Shown: positions 1-8,124 of the stretch, one piece after another | How positions within the stretch are numbered: the stretch's first letter is position 1 | How the letters are laid out: each line of letters opens with the position of its first letter | Origin: Clostridia bacterium | GTDB taxonomy: Bacteria; Bacillota_A; Clostridia; Oscillospirales; UBA929 | Assembly: GCA_026001245.1 (NCBI GenBank) | Contig: BNZR01000012.1 | Coordinates: 1 to 28,594, forward strand | DNA length: 28,594 nucleotides | Direction of reading: 5' to 3' | Program-made: the position numbers and the translations under genes | The notes under the pieces: generated by a model | The model's database searches: none | Seen by the model: the letters and a program-made list of their open reading frames with translations, nothing else | What the model was told of the DNA's origin: nothing

Positions 1-138
1 GGGCGGGTCGGTGACTGCTGCCGCAGGGGTTGTCGCGGGTGCGGGCGGCGGGGTTGTGGTCGCGTCGCCGCCGCCGCAAGCGGCCAACAGCGTAACGGCT
101 AGTAGTGCCGCGCAGAGCAGGGAAATTGCCTTTTTCAT
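1..138 (-). CDS. Lipoprotein, N-terminal fragment (gene leaves the window)
   Basis: Reading the minus strand from ATG at 138 gives 46 open codons that run off the window at base 1. The first 20 residues form a lipoprotein signal peptide: MKK, a hydrophobic stretch, then the lipobox LLAAC with the modified Cys at residue 21. Next come Gly residues and a Thr/Pro/Ala-rich low-complexity linker, the usual flexible tether of surface lipoproteins. An AGGGAGGA ribosome site lies about 7 bases upstream of the ATG. The mature domain is not in the window, so the function is unknown. A substrate-binding protein of an ABC transporter is a common fate for such an N-terminus, but that is inference. The gene has its own near-consensus promoter and is divergent from recJ. 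The LspA encoded at 14524-15000 would cleave it. Confidence 0.8.
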   Translation of the reverse strand, partial: MKKAISLLCAALLAVTLLAACGGGDATTTPPPAPATTPAAAVTDPP

Positions 139-181
139 CTTTTGGTTCCTCCCTCTAATATAAAAGTGTGTACGTGTTTCA

Positions 182-211
182 ATTATAACTTATGGCCATA
201 ACTCTTGTCAA
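182..211 (-). promoter_or_regulatory. Sigma-A promoter for the divergent lipoprotein gene
   Basis: On the minus strand there is TTGACA (plus-strand 206-211), an 18-base spacer, then TATAAT (plus-strand 182-187). Both hexamers match the consensus perfectly. The predicted start of transcription is about 35-40 bases before the lipoprotein ATG. The spacer holds a 12-base perfect palindrome. Confidence 0.8.
190..201. promoter_or_regulatory. Perfect palindrome inside the lipoprotein promoter spacer, possible operator
   Basis: TTATGGCCATAA is a perfect 12-base palindrome centred between bases 195 and 196. It sits entirely between the -35 and -10 boxes of the minus-strand promoter. A dimeric repressor bound here would block polymerase. 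This is positional inference only; I do not recognise the motif as belonging to a named regulator. Confidence 0.4.
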
Positions 212-228
212 TATAAAATAAAAAACTA

Positions 229-257
229 TTTACAATCCCGTAAAAAAGTGCTATACT
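229..257 (+). promoter_or_regulatory. Sigma-A promoter for the recJ-led operon
   Basis: TTTACA (229-234), a 17-base spacer and TATACT (252-257) form a good sigma-A promoter. The leader to the GTG start of recJ at 283 would be only about 20 bases, leaving no room for a riboswitch. It is back-to-back with the lipoprotein promoter; the two -35 boxes are 17 bases apart in AT-rich DNA. Confidence 0.8.
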
Positions 258-282
258 GATAAAATTACTATGGGGAAAGCGG

Positions 283-1917
283 GTGAGCCTTACGCGGTAC
301 GACATTTGGAACGTTAAACCCGGCCAAGACGGCGGGCTTATTACCCGCGTGATGGCTGCGCGCGGCCTGAAGTCCGAAGACCTAATACGCCACGAGCTTT
401 ACGACCCGTTTTTACTTCCCGACATGAGCGCGGCCGCGAACCGCGTGTTCCGCGCCTTGGAAAAGCGCGAAAAAATCGCGATTTACGGCGATTTTGACGC
501 GGACGGCGTTACAGCGTGCAGTTTGGTGTGCGAATATCTGCGGCAGCGCGACGCGGACTGTTTGTGCTATATCCCCAATCGCGCTCAGGGCTACGGGGTG
601 CATGTAAGCAGCTTGGAGAAGCTTATACGCGACCACGGCGTGTCGCTGATTATAACGGTGGACGTGGGGTCAACGGCCTTCGATGCCGCCGAGTATCTTA
701 AAACACAGGACGTGGATTTGGTTATAACCGACCATCACGCGTGCCGTGATACACTGCCCGACGCGGCGGCGGTGGTAAACCCTCACCGGGCGGACAGCGT
801 GTATCCGTACACCGAGCTTGCGGGCGCGGGCGTTGCGTTTAAGCTGGTCTGCGCCGTAGAGAGCCTGTTCGACCTGCCGGACGGCGCGGAGCAAATCTTC
901 GCCCGCTACGGAGACTTGGCGGCTATCGGCACGATAGCGGATTCCGTGCCGCTTACCGGCGAAAACCGCGCTATCGCGGCGGCGGGTTTGAAGCACATGG
1001 ACAAACGCCCCGGAATCAAGGCGTTGCTTACGGCGGCGGGGGCTTCCGACCGCGCCTTGGACGAACAGCTGGTGGGGTACACCATCGCACCGATTATCAA
1101 CGCGGCGGGGCGCATGGCGCACGCCAGAACGGCGGGGCGGCTGTTGCTCGGACAAGATCCGGTGGAGTGTAACGCCATAGCGCAGACACTGATAGACTTG
1201 AACAACCAACGCCGCACGGTCGAGCTTGAGATTTTTAATCAGGCCTGCCGCAAAATAAAGGATGCGGAGGCGCACGCAATCGTGCTGGCCGATACAAACT
1301 GGCACCAAGGCGTTATCGGGATTGTCGCATCGCGCCTTGCGGACAAATACCGCAAGCCCGTGTTTTTGATAGCGCGGGACGGGGAGCAGGGCAAGGGTTC
1401 GGCGCGCGGACTGCCCGGCGGCAGACCGTTGAGTGCGGTGCTGGCGGGTTGCGCGGACTGCCTTATAAACTTCGGCGGCCACGACCGGGCGGCGGGCTTT
1501 TCGCTGGATTACAGCCGCGTGGACGAATTCCGGGCGCGGGTGAACGAGGTAATCGGCGAGAGCGCCGAGGCGGGGCGCGAGCTGGATATAGACACAATCG
1601 CCCGGTGGAACGAGCTGACACTGGCCTCGGCGTACGAGCTGGCGAGATTGGGTCCCTACGGCGCGGGCAACCCCGAACCCGTGCTGATGGTTGAAAACGC
1701 CCGCGTTACGGGGATAACACCGATGGGCGGCGGCAAGCATTGCCGGCTGGCGGTCAGCGCGGAGGATATGCCGCTTACGATAGTGGCGTTCGGGTACCGC
1801 GCCGAGGATTTTGAGGTAGCCCGCCCAATAGACATGGCGGTAACGCTGGGGGTCAACAACTTTCGCGGCAAGACAAGCGTTCAGATAGGATTGAGGGATT
1901 TTCGATGGCACGACTGA
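283..1917 (+). CDS. recJ: Single-stranded-DNA-specific 5'-3' exonuclease RecJ
   Basis: RecJ degrades single-stranded DNA 5' to 3' in recombinational and mismatch repair. The 544-residue product has the DHH-family metal motifs: DFDADG at residues 70-75, the DHH triad at 150-152, and the later INAAGRM, GSARG and FGGHDRAAGF motifs of the DHHA1 and OB parts. The length is that of a compact RecJ with all core domains. The start is GTG at 283, with a modest GGGGA ribosome site and a very short leader from the promoter at 229-257. The 3' end overlaps rel by 13 bases. In many Firmicutes apt lies between recJ and rel (established knowledge); here the two genes overlap directly, so apt is absent from this locus. 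Confidence 0.95.
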   Translation: MSLTRYDIWNVKPGQDGGLITRVMAARGLKSEDLIRHELYDPFLLPDMSAAANRVFRALEKREKIAIYGDFDADGVTACSLVCEYLRQRDADCLCYIPNRAQGYGVHVSSLEKLIRDHGVSLIITVDVGSTAFDAAEYLKTQDVDLVITDHHACRDTLPDAAAVVNPHRADSVYPYTELAGAGVAFKLVCAVESLFDLPDGAEQIFARYGDLAAIGTIADSVPLTGENRAIAAAGLKHMDKRPGIKALLTAAGASDRALDEQLVGYTIAPIINAAGRMAHARTAGRLLLGQDPVECNAIAQTLIDLNNQRRTVELEIFNQACRKIKDAEAHAIVLADTNWHQGVIGIVASRLADKYRKPVFLIARDGEQGKGSARGLPGGRPLSAVLAGCADCLINFGGHDRAAGFSLDYSRVDEFRARVNEVIGESAEAGRELDIDTIARWNELTLASAYELARLGPYGAGNPEPVLMVENARVTGITPMGGGKHCRLAVSAEDMPLTIVAFGYRAEDFEVARPIDMAVTLGVNNFRGKTSVQIGLRDFRWHD

Positions 1918-4112
1918 CAGACGACGATAGCTTAAATAAACGGTACGAGGACCTATGCAAGGCCATCGCGGGCTACAATCATGCGTTTGACCGGGCGCGG
2001 CTTGACGACGCGTTCCTGTTCGCGTTCAAATCCCACGAGGGGGTACTGCGCAAGGACGGCAGTCCGTATATCACGCACCCGCTTGAGACCGCGATTATCC
2101 TGGCCGACCTGGCCATGGACATGGACACGATTATAGCGGGGCTGTTGCACGACGTGATTGAAGACACACAGTATAGCTTTGACGACATTGTTAAGCGTTT
2201 TGGGCGGACAATCGCGGAGCTTGTGGACGGCGTGTCGAAGCTTACGCGTATGCCGTACGCCACCAAGGAAGAGCGGCAGATGGAGAATCTGCGCAAAATG
2301 CTTATGGCCATGGCCAAGGACATTCGCGTGCTGATTATAAAAATCGCCGACCGCTTGCATAACATGCGCACCATAGAGTATCATACCGAGGCCAAACGCC
2401 GCGAAAAATCGTTAGAGACCATGCAGATTTACGCGCCGCTGGCCTATCGGCTTGGAATCGGGCGCGTGAAAATGGAGCTTGAAGAGCTGTCTTTTCGCCG
2501 CTTAGAGCCGGAGGCCTATCACGATATCGAGATTCAACTACAGGCCATGCGCAAGGAAAAGGGCGACTTTTTGGGCAAAATCTGCGACAAGCTGTCCGAA
2601 AAGTTGAAAACGGAGGGGATAAAGTTTGACATCTCCAGCCGTTTGAAGCAGACCTATAGTATCTACCGCAAGATGTACGCCGCGCCTACCCGCAAGGTTT
2701 TATTTGAAATTTATGATTTATATGCGGTCAGGGTGCTTGTGGATACGACCGAAGACTGTTATAATGTATTGGGGATGGTTCACGAGCTGTTCGCGCCCAT
2801 GCCCGGCAGATTTAAGGACTATATCTCTACCCCAAAGCCAAACGGCTATCAAAGCCTGCACACAACGGTTATCGGGCGCGAGGGCATGCCCTTCGAGGTG
2901 CAGATACGAACCCTTGACATGCACCACACCGCCGAGTACGGTATCGCCGCCCATTGGAAGTACAAGCAGGGCGCGACAGTCGGCGCGGACACGGACGAAA
3001 GCCTTAAATGGGTGCGCATGCTGTTAGAGACACAGCAGGACGCGGACGCGGACGAGTTTATAACGACGTTCCGCGCCAACCTGTTCTCGGATCAGGTGTT
3101 TGTGTTTACCCCCAAGGGCGATGTAATCAGCCTGCCCGTGGGCGCGAACCCCATCGACTTCGCCTACGCCATACATTCCGCCGTGGGCAACCGCATGACG
3201 GGCGCAAAGGTAAACAGTCAGATTGCAACCATTGACCGTACGCTTAACAACGGCGATATTGTCGAGATTTTAAGCCAAAACTCCACGGGTCCCAAGCGCG
3301 ACTGGGTGCGAATCGCCCGTACCGCCGAGGCGCGCAATAAAATCAAGCAGTGGTTCAAGCGCGAGCGGCGCGATGAAAACGTGCGCGAGGGACGCGCCAT
3401 GCTGGACGACGAACTGCGCCGCGCCGCAATCCCGGCGGAGCTGCTGGCGGGCGACGATTTGGAACGCTTTATATTGCGCAAGTTAAGCTTCGCAAGTCTG
3501 GACGACCTTTGCGGCGCGATAGGCTACGGGGGGCTGTCGGCGCAACGCGCCGTTAACCGCATACGCGACGAGCTGGTACGACTGAACAAGCTACAAACCG
3601 AAAAGGTTACCGCCGAACAGGCCTTGGAGCAGTTGAAACGCCCCGCGCCGCTAAAGTCCAACATCAATGGGCTGATTGTCGAGGGTTCGGCGGGCTTTGA
3701 CGCGAAATGCGCCCGTTGCTGTCTGCCCGTGCCGGGCGACCCGATTATCGGCTTTGTTACCAAAGTCCGCACGGTGTCGGTTCACAACACGTCCTGCAAA
3801 AACGCCGCGCACGGGATTATTGACAAAGACCCCGGCCGGTGGGTCACCGCGGAGTGGGGAACGGGGCTAGAGCTTTTTGAAACGGGACTGCGAATCTTCT
3901 GCGACGACCGCGAGGGACTGGCGGCGGATTTGCTCTCCGTGCTGGCCTCACTGAAAGTGCAGATGTCGGCCTTTAACGCCCAAACGCTGGACGGACTGAA
4001 CAGCCTGATACGCATAACGGTAAAGATTCGAGATTTGGAACAATTGCGATTTGTCACAAGCAAACTCAAACAAGTGGCGGGCGTAGTGGAAATAACGCGT
4101 TGCGGACAGTAA
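1905..4112 (+). CDS. rel: Bifunctional (p)ppGpp synthetase/hydrolase (Rel/SpoT homologue)
   Basis: This long RSH protein (735 residues) makes and degrades the stringent-response alarmone (p)ppGpp. It starts with the HD hydrolase domain (THPLE at 57-61, LLHDVIEDT with HD at 82-83). The synthetase domain follows, with R302-F-K-D305. RxKD, rather than ExDD, is the signature of bifunctional enzymes. The GYQSLHTTV and EVQIRT motifs follow. Next is a TGS domain (about 396-455), a Cys-rich zinc-finger region (CARCCLPVPGDP and HNTSC), and a C-terminal ACT/RRM domain (about 660-735). All catalytic motifs look intact, so both activities are expected. The ATG at 1905 lies within the recJ end, which suggests translational coupling. 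The next gene starts 12 bases after the stop, with its own strong ribosome site. Confidence 0.96.
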   Translation: MARLTDDDSLNKRYEDLCKAIAGYNHAFDRARLDDAFLFAFKSHEGVLRKDGSPYITHPLETAIILADLAMDMDTIIAGLLHDVIEDTQYSFDDIVKRFGRTIAELVDGVSKLTRMPYATKEERQMENLRKMLMAMAKDIRVLIIKIADRLHNMRTIEYHTEAKRREKSLETMQIYAPLAYRLGIGRVKMELEELSFRRLEPEAYHDIEIQLQAMRKEKGDFLGKICDKLSEKLKTEGIKFDISSRLKQTYSIYRKMYAAPTRKVLFEIYDLYAVRVLVDTTEDCYNVLGMVHELFAPMPGRFKDYISTPKPNGYQSLHTTVIGREGMPFEVQIRTLDMHHTAEYGIAAHWKYKQGATVGADTDESLKWVRMLLETQQDADADEFITTFRANLFSDQVFVFTPKGDVISLPVGANPIDFAYAIHSAVGNRMTGAKVNSQIATIDRTLNNGDIVEILSQNSTGPKRDWVRIARTAEARNKIKQWFKRERRDENVREGRAMLDDELRRAAIPAELLAGDDLERFILRKLSFASLDDLCGAIGYGGLSAQRAVNRIRDELVRLNKLQTEKVTAEQALEQLKRPAPLKSNINGLIVEGSAGFDAKCARCCLPVPGDPIIGFVTKVRTVSVHNTSCKNAAHGIIDKDPGRWVTAEWGTGLELFETGLRIFCDDREGLAADLLSVLASLKVQMSAFNAQTLDGLNSLIRITVKIRDLEQLRFVTSKLKQVAGVVEITRCGQ

Positions 4113-4124
4113 GGAGGACTATCT

Positions 4125-4739
4125 TTGACTTTTAAGACTATTCCGGTGGGGTTTTTGAAGACTAATTGCTATGTTATCATTGACGATACTACGCGGGAGT
4201 GCGTTGTTATTGATCCGGGGGCGCATCCTAATCGGATTTTGACGGAGCTTGCGGGGCTTACACCGCGTTATATCTTCTTGACGCACGGGCATTTTGACCA
4301 TATTCAGGCCGTGCCGGAGGTTCGCGCCGCGTATCCCGTGCCGCTGGTTATCCACCGTGCGGACGAGCAGAGCTTGTATGACCGTACGCTGTCGCGCATA
4401 CCCGCCAACGTCAAGATCGCGCCGCCGGAGGTGCTTGCGGAGGACGGGCAGATTTTTACGGTCGGCGGTTTGACCTTGGATTGGATTCATACCCCCGGCC
4501 ACACGCCGGGTTCCAGCGTTATTCGTTGCCGGCGCGAGCTGTTTACGGGGGACACGCTGTTCGCGGGGGACTGCGGCCGCTGTGATCTACCCGGCGGCGA
4601 TTACGGGCAGATGCTGAAGTCACTGCGCCGTCTGGCCGAGCTTGATGGCGATTACGGCGTACATCCCGGCCACGAGGAAGCGTCTACGCTGGATACCGAG
4701 CGGCGCGTCAACGTGAACATGCGCGAGGCCACCGGGTGA
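4125..4739 (+). CDS. MBL-fold metallohydrolase, glyoxalase-II-like
   Basis: This 204-residue protein is a compact metallo-beta-lactamase-fold hydrolase. The metal ligands are all visible: THGHFDH (H54, H56, D58, H59), H126 in HTPGHTPGS, D143 in FTGDTLF and H183 in VHPGHEE. This pattern fits the glyoxalase-II-like subgroup, which hydrolyses thioesters such as S-lactoyl-thiols. The exact substrate cannot be read from the sequence; related proteins include persulfide dioxygenases and orphan hydrolases. The start is TTG at 4125, fixed by an excellent AAGGAGG at 4111-4117 with a 7-base spacer. The first 60 codons favour T-ending codons more than the neighbours do. It overlaps hemZ by 4 bases (GTGA). 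An MBL hydrolase followed by hemZ after rel is a recurrent clostridial order. Confidence 0.88.
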   Translation: MTFKTIPVGFLKTNCYVIIDDTTRECVVIDPGAHPNRILTELAGLTPRYIFLTHGHFDHIQAVPEVRAAYPVPLVIHRADEQSLYDRTLSRIPANVKIAPPEVLAEDGQIFTVGGLTLDWIHTPGHTPGSSVIRCRRELFTGDTLFAGDCGRCDLPGGDYGQMLKSLRRLAELDGDYGVHPGHEEASTLDTERRVNVNMREATG

Positions 4740-6004
4740 CGCTTATAGGCCACGATTTTCTGTACGACGCGGAGCAGAGCCTGCTTACCTATTTCCCCGG
4801 CGACAAGCCGCAGGTTACAAGCGTCCTGCGCGGCAGAACCTGCGAAACGACTATCGGGTCTGTACGCGCCGCCGCCCGCGCCCCGGATTTGGACGTGCGA
4901 AATCTGCGGCACTGCGTTAAGTTAAGCTTTTATCGCGCCGCGAAGCTGTACACGGGCTTGAGTTATCCTTGGGGTTCGCTGACTGGGGTGCGCCCCGCCA
5001 AAATGCTGGGGCTGGTAAGTCCAGAGGTGTTGCGAAAACGCTATGACGTTAGCGCTAAGCGGGTTAGATTGTGCCAGTCCGCGTATAACGCCGCTCAAGC
5101 CGCAAAAGCTACGCTTAGCCCCGGCGATACGGCCTTGTATATCAGTATACCGTTCTGCCCCACGCGTTGCGCGTATTGCTCGTTTATCAGCCATGACGTG
5201 AAAAACGCCGCAAAGCTTATGCAACCCTATGTGTCGGCCTTGGAGCGCGAGCTGGATAGCTTGAAGCCCATGTCGCCCGTGGCGATATACATCGGCGGCG
5301 GCACGCCAACGGCTTTAAGCGACGATTTGCTGGAGCGCGTTTTGAAAAAAGTCAACGAATTTGACCTTTCAAAGTTGCGCGAATATACGGTAGAGGCCGG
5401 AAGGCCGGACACTTTTACCCCCGATAATATGCGCCTGTTGCGGGACTACGGCGCGGGGCGCATAAGCGTAAATCCCCAAAGCATGAACCCGGAAGCACTC
5501 GCCGCCATAGGGCGGCGGCACAGCCCGGAAGCTACAATCTCGGCCTTTGAGCTGGCGCGGGGCGCGGGCTTTCAGGCTATCAACACGGACGTTATCGCGG
5601 GACTGCCCGCCGACGATTTGCGGGGCTTTAAATCCACGCTGGATACGATTATCGGCCTGCGCCCGGAAAATATCACGGTGCATACGCTGTCGCTAAAGCG
5701 CGGCGCGGCTTTGACGGACAACGCCAACACCGATACCGCCGCGATGGTGGATTACAGCCAACAAACCCTGCCGAAATACGGCTACAAACCCTATTATCTC
5801 TATCGTCAGAAAAGCGCGGCGTTTGAAAACGTTGGCTGGACGCTGGACGGGCATGAGTGCCTGTACAACCTGATAATGATGGAGGAGCTGGCCGACGTGG
5901 CGGGCGCGGGGGCGGGCGCGGCCTGCAAAACAATCACGGACGGCCGAACAAACCGCAGGTTTAACCCCAAATACCCCGCCGAGTATAACGAAAGATGGTG
6001 CTAG
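4736..6004 (+). CDS. hemZ: HemZ-type radical SAM coproporphyrinogen dehydrogenase-like protein
   Basis: This 422-residue protein is a radical SAM enzyme with the cluster-binding motif C141-x3-C145-x2-C148 in IPFCPTRCAYCSF. The GGGTP and TVEAGRPDT motifs and the N-terminal GVRPAKM motif (about 85-91) are typical of the HemZ family of Firmicutes rather than HemN/HemW. The N-terminal 130 residues form the extra HemZ domain. HemZ is named for oxygen-independent conversion of coproporphyrinogen III to protoporphyrinogen IX, but many clostridia that carry it lack a full haem pathway. The true reaction here is therefore uncertain. It starts with GTG overlapping the metallohydrolase stop, and the next gene follows after one base, so this is a tightly coupled cluster. 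Confidence 0.9.
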   Translation: MTLIGHDFLYDAEQSLLTYFPGDKPQVTSVLRGRTCETTIGSVRAAARAPDLDVRNLRHCVKLSFYRAAKLYTGLSYPWGSLTGVRPAKMLGLVSPEVLRKRYDVSAKRVRLCQSAYNAAQAAKATLSPGDTALYISIPFCPTRCAYCSFISHDVKNAAKLMQPYVSALERELDSLKPMSPVAIYIGGGTPTALSDDLLERVLKKVNEFDLSKLREYTVEAGRPDTFTPDNMRLLRDYGAGRISVNPQSMNPEALAAIGRRHSPEATISAFELARGAGFQAINTDVIAGLPADDLRGFKSTLDTIIGLRPENITVHTLSLKRGAALTDNANTDTAAMVDYSQQTLPKYGYKPYYLYRQKSAAFENVGWTLDGHECLYNLIMMEELADVAGAGAGAACKTITDGRTNRRFNPKYPAEYNERWC

Positions 6005-6005
6005 A

Positions 6006-6923
6006 GTGTCTAAAGCGCGATATAATTTTGAGGATATTGGCTCAAATCTGACCTTAGCCTTTGCCGCAGACTGCGAGCAGGATTACGAACGCCGCGTGGC
6101 CGATACGGCGCGGATAATCGCGGCGCGGTCAGAGGTCGCCCCGCTTGTCCTGTTGGCGGGACCGTCAGGGTCGGGCAAGACCACCACCGCCAGCAAACTG
6201 CGCGACGAGGTTCAGCGATTGGGTCATCCCTGCCGCGCCGTTAGCATGGACGACTATTATCTTAGCGTGAATCCCGACACGCACCCCCGCACCGAGCGCG
6301 GCGACATCGACTTCGAGTCGCCATACTGCCTGGATATTCCGCTGTTTCACGACCATCTTACAACACTGCTGGAGGGCGGCACGGCGCAGATCCCCAGCTT
6401 TGACTTCGCGGCGGGGCGGCGCCGAGACGCCGCCTTTATGCCGCTGGAGGTAAAGCGCGGCGATATATGCATCTTCGAGGGGATACACGCCTTAAATCCC
6501 CTGTTTTTCAAGGACTTGGAGGACTACACCCAGCGCGTGTACATCAGCGCCCGCGCCGACATATACTCCAAGGGACAGCTGTTTTTCAAGGGTACGTGGG
6601 TGCGCTTGGTGCGCCGCATGGTGCGGGACGCGAACTTTCGCGGCTGGGACGCGGCCAAAACCATGACGATTTGGGGCGACATTCGGCGCGGCGAGAAGAA
6701 ATACATCTCGCCCTACTGGCCGTCCGCCAACATCGCGCTGGACACGCACATGCCCTACGAGACGCTGATACTAAAGCGTTTCGCGCTACCCCTGCTTGCC
6801 GAGATTCCGCACTGCGAGCGCGAGGCGGAGCTGCGCGAGATGGCCGCCGCGCTGGCTGAAATCCCCGACCTGCCGCTTGAATACGTTCCCAAACACTCGC
6901 TGCTGCGAGAATTTATAGGATAG
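6006..6923 (+). CDS. Uridine kinase-like nucleoside kinase
   Basis: The 305-residue protein has a P-loop GPSGSGKTT at 52-60, a conserved MDDYYLS segment that would contact the nucleoside, and IFEGIHALNP as the second conserved strand. These are hallmarks of the uridine kinase/phosphoribulokinase family, which phosphorylates uridine or cytidine in pyrimidine salvage. Many clostridial relatives are about 550 residues, with an N-terminal TGS/threonyl-tRNA-synthetase-like part. This one has only about 45 residues before the P-loop, so it is the short, kinase-only form. The start GTG at 6006 is one base after the hemZ stop. The substrate is inferred from the family only. Confidence 0.87.
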   Translation: MSKARYNFEDIGSNLTLAFAADCEQDYERRVADTARIIAARSEVAPLVLLAGPSGSGKTTTASKLRDEVQRLGHPCRAVSMDDYYLSVNPDTHPRTERGDIDFESPYCLDIPLFHDHLTTLLEGGTAQIPSFDFAAGRRRDAAFMPLEVKRGDICIFEGIHALNPLFFKDLEDYTQRVYISARADIYSKGQLFFKGTWVRLVRRMVRDANFRGWDAAKTMTIWGDIRRGEKKYISPYWPSANIALDTHMPYETLILKRFALPLLAEIPHCEREAELREMAAALAEIPDLPLEYVPKHSLLREFIG

Positions 6924-6936
6924 GAGCGACTTCCAC

Positions 6937-7299
6937 ATGAACGATGATCTGCAAAACGTATTGAACAGGGCGCGAAACGCCGTAACCGAGGCCGGAAAAA
7001 AGGCCGGAACACTGGTGGACATAGCGCGGCTTAACCTGAAAATCAATGATGTGAAGACCGCGATTGACAGGCTATACCGCGACATAGGCGAGATTGTCTA
7101 CAAGAAAAGCTTGGACGACGCGGTGTCCGACGAACGCGTCCCCGCGCTGTTGGAGCGCATAACCGACCGTTGGGCGGAGCTGAAACGACTGGAGGAGCTG
7201 GTGGCCGACGCGAAGGCTCCCGCGTCCTGCGCCGTGTGCCGGGGGGCTGTGGGCAAGAACGACGCGTTTTGTAAAGCCTGCGGGCATCGAGTGGGTTAA
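6937..7299 (+). CDS. Small coiled-coil protein with C-terminal zinc ribbon
   Basis: This 120-residue protein has a helical, charged N-terminal part (about 1-92). It ends in a zinc ribbon made of CAVC and CKAC separated by about 10 residues. Similar short proteins (a helical region plus a double CxxC zinc ribbon) are widespread in clostridia and mostly uncharacterised; I know no firm function. The start ATG at 6937 is preceded by TAGGAGCGA at a good distance. There is no signal peptide or membrane segment, so it is probably cytoplasmic. It lies between the nucleoside kinase and the purine phosphorylase, co-directional with both. Confidence 0.8.
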   Translation: MNDDLQNVLNRARNAVTEAGKKAGTLVDIARLNLKINDVKTAIDRLYRDIGEIVYKKSLDDAVSDERVPALLERITDRWAELKRLEELVADAKAPASCAVCRGAVGKNDAFCKACGHRVG

Positions 7300-7311
7300 G
7301 GGGGAGTTTTT

Positions 7312-8124
7312 ACGGTTAGGCAAGACTATGAACAGGCCGCCGCTGTTCTTCGTCAGCGGCTGAAAGGCTTTGTCCCCGATGTGGCAATGATTATGGGCAG
7401 CGGGCTGGGGTTTATCGGCGACTTGGTCGAGAATCCTATCGCCGTGCCTTACGCCGAGGTACCACATCTGAAGCCCAGCACCGCGCCGGGACACGCCGGG
7501 CGGTTCGTTTTCGGCACGCTGGGCGGCAAATCCGTGGCCGTTATGCAGGGGCGCGTGCATTTTTACGAGGGGAACAGCTTTGAAGAGGTCGCCTTCGGCG
7601 TGACGGTGCTGGCCTTAATCGGCTGTAAGACGCTTATTGTAACCAACGCGTCCGGCGCGGTGAATTTAAGCTACATGCCGGGCGATATTATGCTGATTAC
7701 CGACCATATCAAGCTGTGCGGCTTTAGCCCCCTGCACGGCCAGAATCTGTACGGCGACCGTTTCCCCGATATGAGCGACACCTATTCGCCGGGATTGCAG
7801 GCCTTGGCGGGGCTGGCCGCCGTGTCGCTGCAAATCGAGCTAAAAGAGGGCGTGTACATGCTGTTCACGGGGCCGCAGTACGAAACCCCCGCCGAGATTC
7901 GCGCCGCAAGACTGCTGGGCGCGGACGCTGTGGGGATGTCCACCGTGCCGGAGGTTATAGCGGCGCGGCACATGGGCATGCAGATACTGGGGCTGTCGCT
8001 AATCTGCAACATGGCGGCGGGCGTGCGCGACCAACGGTTGAGTGAGGAAGAGGTGCTTGAATCGGCGGCTCGCGCCAAGCCGTACTTCTCAAAGCTTATC
8101 TTGAAGTGTTTGGAGCTGATGTAA
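7312..8124 (+). CDS. Purine nucleoside phosphorylase (trimeric, 6-oxopurine type)
   Basis: The enzyme splits purine nucleosides with phosphate into the free base and ribose-1-phosphate. Visible motifs are MGSGLG near the N-terminus, GHAGRFVFG, the phosphate/ribose segment QGRVHFYEG, TNASGAVN, TGPQYETPAE (E191) and LICNMAAG (N233). The Glu and Asn pair is what trimeric PNPs use to select guanine and hypoxanthine over adenine. The first canonical in-frame start is GTG at 7381. However, the codons from 7312 encode the helix (QDYEQAAAVLRQRL) that precedes MGSGLG in homologues, and GGGGGAG sits 5 bases before the ACG at 7312. I therefore place the start at ACG 7312 (270 residues, the normal family length). 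This is inference; initiation at GTG 7381 remains possible. The 3' end overlaps the next gene by one base. Confidence 0.88.
   Translation, partial: TVRQDYEQAAAVLRQRLKGFVPDVAMIMGSGLGFIGDLVENPIAVPYAEVPHLKPSTAPGHAGRFVFGTLGGKSVAVMQGRVHFYEGNSFEEVAFGVTVLALIGCKTLIVTNASGAVNLSYMPGDIMLITDHIKLCGFSPLHGQNLYGDRFPDMSDTYSPGLQALAGLAAVSLQIELKEGVYMLFTGPQYETPAEIRAARLLGADAVGMSTVPEVIAARHMGMQILGLSLICNMAAGVRDQRLSEEEVLESAARAKPYFSKLILKCLELM

Noticed and set aside
670..1911. 413-codon open frame antisense to recJ
   Set aside because: Its codons mirror the GC-rich recJ frame; the product has no recognisable motif, is Arg-rich, and recJ motifs on the other strand are intact.
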